Shown one piece after another: positions 58,201-64,000 of a stretch of 64,000 bases of DNA. The stretch's first letter is position 1. Every line of letters starts with the position of its first letter. The position numbers were made by a program, and so were the translations under genes. This DNA is from Byssochlamys sp. IMV 00236. Lineage: Eukaryota > Ascomycota > Eurotiomycetes > Eurotiales > Thermoascaceae. The notes beneath the pieces are model-generated. The model ran no database searches, was not told the origin of the DNA, and was given only the letters and a program-made list of their open reading frames with translations. The stretch covers positions 54,733-118,732 of the forward strand of contig MSJH02000538.1 of the NCBI GenBank assembly GCA_001931875.2, read 5' to 3'.

Positions 58201-59540
58201 ATGTCTGCTAAGCTGCACCGCAACCCTCCCTTCCGGGCTGAGCACCTGGGATCTCTCCTCCGAACGGAGGAGCTGATCAAGAAGAGGGCTCAGGTCATGG
58301 AGAAGAAGGCGGACGAGTCGGAGCTGGTGCCGATCGAGGACAAGGACATCAAGGAGATTGTCAAGATTCAGAAGGAGCTCGGTTACAAGGCCATGACCGA
58401 TGGAGAGTACCGACGACACAGTAAGCGAGCCCCCCGAGCCAAAGAGTCCTGTATGCAATGAACCGCTGACAGTCTTCCACTCATCCAGTGTTCTGGGGTT
58501 CTTTCTTCCCTGGTCTGGAGGGTTTCGAGGAGGTCGACGATGTTGACATCGAGATCTTCCGTCCCTACACCCCTGATGTTGGTGCTTTCATCGAGGCTGG
58601 CCACAAGCCCGGCGAGAGCGTTCTCTGCACGGGCAAGATCAAGCACGTCGGCAGCACCTACGTTGACCAGTTCAAGTACCTGGCCAGCCTCGTTGCCCCT
58701 GAGGAGGTCAAGAACCTGAAGATCACCCTGGCTGCCCCCAACTGGTACCACTTGCGCTACCGTGAGGGCCGTGCCTACCCCAAGGAAGTGTACAGCTCCG
58801 ACGAGGAGTACTTTGGTGACATCGCCAAGGCCTACCAGGAGGAGCTCCGCATCCTCTACGAGGCTGGCTGCAGGAACGTGCAGTATGATGACCCTAACCT
58901 GGCCTGTAAGTTTTTTAGTCCATAAGCTGCGGCTCCTGAGTGTGGGATGATGCTAACATTCTGCCCAGATTTCTGCTCTGACAAGATGCTGGAGGGCTGG
59001 AAGAATGACCCCCTGAACAAGTACTCTGCCGATGACCTGCTCGACAAGTACATCAAGCTGTACAATGACTGCCTGGCCAAGCGCCCAGCTGACTTCCACG
59101 TTGGTGTCCATCTGTGCCGTGGTAACTTCGTCAACAGCCGTCACTTCTCCGAGGGTGGCTATGACCGCATCGCTGTCAAGCTCTTCCAGGAGCTGAACGT
59201 TGACACTTACTACCTCGAGTACGACACTCCCCGTGCCGGTGGCTTCGAGCCTCTGAAGGTTCTGCCCAAGAACAAGAACGTTATCCTAGGTGTCGTCACC
59301 AGCAAGTTCCCCGAGCTTGAGGACAAGGAGGAGATGAAGAAGCGTGTCCTTGACGCCGCCAAGTTCATTGCCGAGGGTAACAACGAGACTGTCGAGGAGG
59401 CTCTGCAGCGTGTTGGTGTCAGCCCGCAGTGCGGTTTCGCCAGTCACCACGAAGGTAACGCCGTCGTCTGGAACGACATGATTGCCAAGCTGAAGTTGGT
59501 CCGCGAGATCGCCGACGACCTCTGGAAGGGAGAGCCTTAA
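58201..59540 (+). CDS. Cobalamin-independent methionine synthase C-domain-like protein
   Basis: Exons 58201-58420, 58489-58905 and 58969-59540 give 402 residues. It matches the UROD/MetE-like barrel of the C-terminal half of MetE and lacks the N-terminal half, as in archaeal MetE and bacterial YxjG/YxjH proteins. The start FRAEHLGSLLRTEEL and DGEYRRH are typical. All zinc ligands that bind the homocysteine thiol in MetE have counterparts: His and Cys in VHLCRGNF, Glu in LEYDTPRAG and Cys in SPQCGFASH. It is therefore probably catalytically competent in methyl transfer to a thiol, but the methyl donor is unknown; in fungi with a full MetE this type is usually extra. Codon use is strongly biased to C-ending codons, suggesting high expression. 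Confidence 0.9.
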
Positions 59541-60682
59541 ATTCGTCATTTCGAATAAAAAACGGCGTTTGAGGGTGGCGGTGGGAACCCAGGGAGCTTA
59601 TCCGCGGGAAGAAAAAAGGAACGAATTTTTCTTTTCTTTTCTTTTCTTTTTTTTCTGAAATGAACATATAATATTTTCAGTCTCCACGAGTGAGGCCGGC
59701 CATCCGCCCTTTCAACAAGCGGCGGCCCTGGCGATATGTGTGGCCCTCGATGAATGCCATGACCCATGTATATATGAAAAGAAGCAATTTAACATTTGAT
59801 TCCCCATCAGCGTCCTTCGAGGGGGGCGCGTCTTGATCTGCTGTTGGAGAAAACCCTGTTTTGATACCATATCTTGTCAGTGAACACTGCATGATTTCAA
59901 TTGAGTTCGATATCCATAAAGCCCTTCTCTTGAGTAGATATTTCCAAAAAGAAAAGTATCCTATTGTAGCCCCTCCACGCAGAGAATGAGAATGAACACG
60001 ACTTAAATAGGCGCTGCGATCTGCTCTAGAAGAACATCTCCGCACTGACAACAAGGTACTCAGTCTCCCAAGGTACATGCAAGGAACAGGTAAGTGCAGC
60101 ATGAGGTCATGATCTGTCGAAACCTGCAGGATATATCTCAGAGATGACCAGGGCTCTCCACGAATATCTCGCTTCCCAAATTGCAGAGAAACAGGGTCGA
60201 GGTGACTTCATGGGGGCTGTACTGATGAATTCGAGGTGTAACGACTACGTAAAATAAAGGAGATGTCGAAGACAAATGTCTTGGTAAAATAATGAGTAAA
60301 CAGATGATGCATCTAGCCGACTGGAAGTTGGGATATTCGCCGGAACTTTCCCTCAATAGATAGCTAAGTGAAGAAAGAGAGCTGGTAACTTGGGGGTCTT
60401 CAATGCACGTGATCTTCATGGTGATCGCCACTTCGATTAATCTAAACTCATCAAGCTACATATGGTGATTGGAGGATTCAGGTTACTACATAGTCGCTAT
60501 AGAGGTCCGAGATAACGGTTCTTGATAAGAGCAGAACAGGGAGATCGAATTCACCGACTACTTGTCTTTGACTCAAATTTCATACATCACAAGTGTACCT
60601 CTTCACTACATGAAAACCGAGAAGAGAAAAATAGAAAAAAGAAAATAGAAGAAAAATACACCTATCCGAAATTTCCACCCTA
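59541..60682. other. Intergenic region between convergent genes
   Basis: Contains 3' flanks of the MetE-like and kinase-fold genes and a (TTTTC)n tract. Minus-strand frames here (for example 60102-59677) carry no recognisable motif. Confidence 0.5.
59626..59655. repeat. (TTTTC)n microsatellite
   Basis: About six TTTTC units close to the end of the MetE-like coding region, in its likely 3' untranslated region. Confidence 0.85.
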
Positions 60683-61766
60683 CTATATCTTTGCCCTTTT
60701 TCTTTTGAGTGGACGAGAAACCAATGCGCGCAATGATTCGTCATCCGGTGCCTCTTCATTGCCTCTGGAGACCATCGGGTCGACTGTATGGAGGTTACCG
60801 TATCGACTCTTGCACGCAAGCTCCCACACAACAAATTCCGAATTCGGTATGAATTTCTTGGGCTTCCCCACGTATTCAACACTCTCTAGATCTACGATGA
60901 AACTAGTGGTTCCCATCAGCAATAGCGTCATGAGTATAAATCAAACTAGAAGGATTTACCATCTTTTTGTCTCATCATCCCATATTAGGTTGTGTCTACC
61001 GCGATCCATGTGGCGATATCCAAGAGAATAGAACTCCCTGTGAGAAAGCTTCAGCAGACATTCAGATAGAACATGTAAAGCATGAAGGCTTTTCTTACCG
61101 TATAGCCCTTGCAGCGGCTATCCTGACTTCATCTCGCTCCTTCAGCGTGAAGGTGTGGAAATTATTCAGATTCCGACCCGGTACCTTCTCCATTAAGATA
61201 AACGCAATATATCCACCCGGGACATATTGATCCTTTGTCTGTGTTGATATGCGGTAGTCTAGCAGTTTAGGAGTGCAACTGCAGCCTTTCTCTGTGAGCT
61301 GCTCAAGGAAATCAATCTCATTGTCTGCCATCCAACTGATTTCATCCTTTGCGAATTTAGAGTGCTCTCTGTCATCATCATCTTCGTCATTGCTGGTGTC
61401 AGGAGGGATCCTAAGCCAGGAACAGATCAGTTCATTCGGTCCTTATGTCGATCTCGAGAAGAGTGATGCGAGAATGGAGAACAGATGGAATACTACTCAC
61501 TGCATTCGTACTCTCAATATCGCCTCCGAACTTTTCGATGGGCCTTCTGTCTGAACAGCAATACAAATCCCGGAGGCTTCGTAAAGGTCGTGCTCTCCGG
61601 TGTCCCTGGCATCAAAAACTCTCTCGGTCAAGATCTGCTCAATCTTCCATTCAGTCTTCGTTTTGGGAAAATATATTCGGTAACTGCTTTCGCCTGTTTC
61701 GTCTTTACTCTCTGTGAGAATGTCCAACCAGTCTGATTTTCTCGTGAGACCCAAGTCTTCCGCCAT
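60683..61766 (-). CDS. Protein-kinase-fold (APH/small-molecule-kinase-like) protein
   Basis: Exons 61766-61501, 61410-61099, 61037-60960 and 60902-60683 encode 291 residues. The fold of kinase-like phosphotransferases is readable: an alpha-C-like NEIDFLEQLTEKG, hinge AFILMEKVPGRNL, catalytic loop HMDRGRHNLIWD with the H-x-D-x4-N pattern, and DLE as the metal-binding DFG equivalent. There is no clear Gly-rich loop. Such small, lineage-expanded proteins in filamentous fungi are usually annotated as protein-kinase-like or aminoglycoside-phosphotransferase-like; substrate unknown. The C-terminus ends in a basic RPLKRKRAKI that could be a nuclear signal. The four exons join in phase with good splice sites. 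Confidence 0.75.
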
Positions 61767-63473
61767 CGTGCATTTATTTATGCTCAGGCGAGGTCACAGA
61801 GAGGGTGAGGCCAGGTATAAGCATAAGGCTTCTACACTGGCAGAAGTTGCAGTGATAAAAAGTCGGAATGAGAAAAAGAGTGGTATGCTATGAGACTGTG
61901 TGCTCAGAAAAGAAGTTGGTGTTCCTCCGTCAAGTGAGGTGTATGTATGTAGGTAGGTACTCTTTGTTCCAGGACCACACTTTAAGTGGGTCCAGCCGCA
62001 CACTAATATAGGACCTTTCCACCAATTGCATTAGATCCTCAAAACACGACAAGGTATCAACTTGTAGGTGATGATACAACTCCATGGACCCATGCTTCCC
62101 GGCAATTTATCTTGTTCTTTCAGATGTTCAACCCGTTTTACTGTCATTCTCTTTATCTGTCCTTTATCTCGCCGAACTAAGACGAGACGACCCGCACGGA
62201 AATATGTAGCCTGTTTGGAGGACCAAATTTGCCGCAAGAACAAAAAACAATATCCAATATAGATAAATATAAGTCACACAGATAGTGGGTCAGGTGGGTC
62301 AGTAGTCAATTTACTGTGTAGCTATTTGCCATAGATTCTGTAACATGCTATAGTGTCAGGGCTTACAGCTTTAATGGAGGCGAGCTGCAAAACGCCACCA
62401 CTACCCTATACAAAGGGTATAGAACAAACAACATGAAGCCACCAATTTCCACCAATATAGGATCAAAGCAGACACGCTGGAATTTGGAAATGTTCAGGAA
62501 TAGTGGTGGAGGCAGTGCTCTAGGCAGCAAGCAATTAGGGGAGAGTCTGTGGGCGTAAAGAGTCGATACATTTTGGTACCCTCTAGTTGTCCAAGCAATT
62601 AAGCTCTTATTCCCGTATCAAACACCATTGCAATATCTTTGTTTCTGTGGTCTTAAATCTTTACACATATGATCTAGCAGTTGAGTTTGTCAACATATGA
62701 AAAGTTAGGAGATATCAGTTCTGCCATATAGCCCAATGATTATTTCATTCTTGCGCCATGTTAAGACCCAGTAATAATGCAACCTCCCGGCATCTAACAG
62801 CTGTAGCGAAAGAAAGTTGCGACGTGTCTCTATTACGTAGATAAAGGATACGGGAATTACCAGCTGCCGCCCCTTTGAACAAACTACAAACAAAAGAGAT
62901 ATTCTGCATGCGGCATACGACGAGACAAAATGCTGGAGCTCTTTGTACATCTTAGAATGGAACCAATGATATGTTTCCATACCTTCACAACATCGAGGAC
63001 TTGAGATATTGATGAATATGGGAATCGTATCACCACTAGAATATTACAGCAAGAGCGGGCCAGGAAACAGACCCCGCAAGCCAGGATCATGGAGTCACTC
63101 TAGAAACGAAAGTGAATAAGTTGCGGAGAAAGTGATCTGAGATATCGATGAATATGGGAAGCATATCACCAGTGGACTATTACAGCAAGAGGAGCTCGGG
63201 ATGACTTCACAATCCTTGCGGCAAGCCTATGATGTACGGAACTTCAGCTTCTATTTGTAGACACAATGCCATTTCTTTGTAACCGGATATCCGTGGTAGT
63301 TATAAATCAATGTTATAACTCATTAGAGCTGGCCTCCATGGGAACTTTCGCATCACACTAAAAAGTTATTCATGCTGATAAAAACCACTTCTAGCTGCAC
63401 CGCAATATCTTCTTCTCATCTTGGTCTTCTCTTCTCTGAAACTGTTCATATACAGACGTATTCGACTGACACC
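61767..63473. other. Intergenic region with a decayed duplication
   Basis: No open frame is convincing. It contains the partial duplication listed separately, a GTGGGTCAG/GTGGGTCAG tandem near 62286-62304, and AT-rich sequence. It includes the promoters of the kinase-fold gene (left) and of the partial gene (right). Confidence 0.5.
63002..63191 (+). repeat. Imperfect direct repeat, two 54-bp copies
   Basis: Copy 1 is 63002-63055 and copy 2 is 63138-63191, 136 bp apart. By eye they differ at six positions. The sequence after each copy also shares GCAAGCC...ATG, so the original duplicated unit was probably longer, about 136 bp, and has since decayed. Confidence 0.8.
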
Positions 63474-64000
63474 ATGGTCACCACACGGTCGATGGAAAAG
63501 GCTAAAAGCAACAGCGGCCAGAAGACGAAAAGCAACAGCGGCCAAAAGACGAAAAGCAACAGCGGCCAAAAGACGAAAAGCAACAGCGGCCGAAAGACGA
63601 AGAGGCGTCAACAAACACAGACACCGAATGTGGCCTTCTTTAAGGCACGAGACATAGTCATGTCCTCCTTCCCGGAATGCCTGACAAACGAGCAACATCA
63701 TGTGCGATCAAGCGCTATACATCGCCTAAAGTACGCTCGGGAATTGGTGCATTGGGTTGACTTTCAGGAGGACGTGCGTCGGACATTTGACTCGATATCT
63801 TGGGATGACTATCAGAGACCCCTCGACGTCAAGTTTCATGAAACCACAGGGAATGAAAATGCATTGAGGGAAGAGCATTTCATGTCAGGTAATAAACTCT
63901 CGACAAACTCGAGATATGTGCAGCACGTCCTGCACGTTATGTCGGCAATAGCAAAAGAGATAGGCATCGGTGTGTTCTTCGGAGATTGGGATGCAACAGA
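63474..64000 (+). CDS. Unrecognised gene with octapeptide tandem repeat, cut by the window end
   Basis: ATG 63474 opens a frame of 175 codons that runs off the window without a stop. Residues of about 11-42 are four copies of K-S-N-S-G-Q-K-T (the last with R for Q), very basic and likely disordered. The rest is protein-like: FKARDIVMSSFPECLTNEQ, HRLKYARELVHWVDFQEDV, FDSISWDDYQRPLDVKFHE, then VQHVLHVMSAIAKEIGIG and VFFGDWDAT at the edge. I do not recognise a family. The ATG context (ACCATGG) is good for translation. An intron could begin at GTAATA near 63889. The full gene must be read beyond the window. Confidence 0.55.
   Translation, partial: MVTTRSMEKAKSNSGQKTKSNSGQKTKSNSGQKTKSNSGRKTKRRQQTQTPNVAFFKARDIVMSSFPECLTNEQHHVRSSAIHRLKYARELVHWVDFQEDVRRTFDSISWDDYQRPLDVKFHETTGNENALREEHFMSGNKLSTNSRYVQHVLHVMSAIAKEIGIGVFFGDWDAT
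63504..63599 (+). repeat. Four-unit 24-bp tandem repeat
   Basis: Four units of AAAAGCAACAGCGGCC followed by RAAAGACG-type ends, 24 bp each and in frame with the partial gene. Units differ at only one or two positions, so the array is young and probably variable between strains. Confidence 0.95.

Noticed and set aside
57763..58458. 231-codon minus-strand frame
   Set aside because: Its Leu-rich part is the antisense of the MetE-like first exon; the remainder lies in promoter DNA.

Overview
This window looks like nuclear DNA of a filamentous ascomycete, most likely Eurotiales and probably Aspergillus or a close relative. Genes are compact with several short introns (about 45-100 nt) carrying GTRNGT-type donors, CTNAC-like branch points and YAG acceptors. 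Protein families are typical of Pezizomycotina: an Mbp1-type APSES factor, a Psd2-type phosphatidylserine decarboxylase, Mis13, Ssn3 and Prm10. I assigned families by reading motifs; no database search was run. All exon models were built by hand from splice consensus, reading-frame phase and family continuity, and each closes in frame.

Layout. 1-5.7 kb: AT-rich flanks around a secreted carboxylesterase (minus). 5.7-9 kb: a small NTF2-like protein (plus) and glutamate-cysteine ligase (minus, 7 exons). 10.1-13.3 kb: a divergent pair, complex I subunit NDUFB7 (minus) and an Mbp1-like APSES/ankyrin factor (plus). 14.7-17.7 kb: a Gln-rich disordered protein (plus) behind a 1.3 kb pyrimidine-rich leader with no ATG. 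18.7-24.5 kb: a CCA-adding enzyme (plus) convergent with a Prm10/ThrE-like membrane protein (minus). 24.5-33.9 kb: a gene desert with only weak coding candidates. 33.9-40.6 kb: the kinetochore protein Mis13/Dsn1 and a C2/EF-hand phosphatidylserine decarboxylase (both minus). 40.6-44 kb: a gene-poor stretch with a 20-N assembly gap. 44-48.3 kb: a divergent pair, MFS sugar transporter (minus) and the Mediator kinase Ssn3/Cdk8 (plus). 49.5-55.3 kb: a divergent pair, UBR7/Mlo2-like zinc-finger protein (minus) and MCM2 (plus). 55.7-59.5 kb: an F-box protein (minus) and a MetE C-domain-like protein (plus). 60.7-61.8 kb: a kinase-fold protein (minus). 63.5 kb to the end: an unrecognised partial gene (plus) with a perfectly phased tandem octapeptide repeat.

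Most genes are housekeeping and do not form one cluster or operon. Several have a cell-cycle theme (Mbp1-type factor, MCM2, Mis13), and the sequence gives a concrete link: the MCM2 promoter carries two copies of a 10-bp palindrome centred on ACGCGT, the known site of MBF, whose DNA-binding subunit is the type of protein encoded at 11 kb. I see no tRNA, rRNA, CRISPR, intact transposon or secondary-metabolite cluster. No clearly new multi-gene system is visible. The best leads are the ATG-free leader, the ACGCGT cluster between convergent genes, the promoter palindrome at 10.7 kb and the truncated repeat gene at the right edge.
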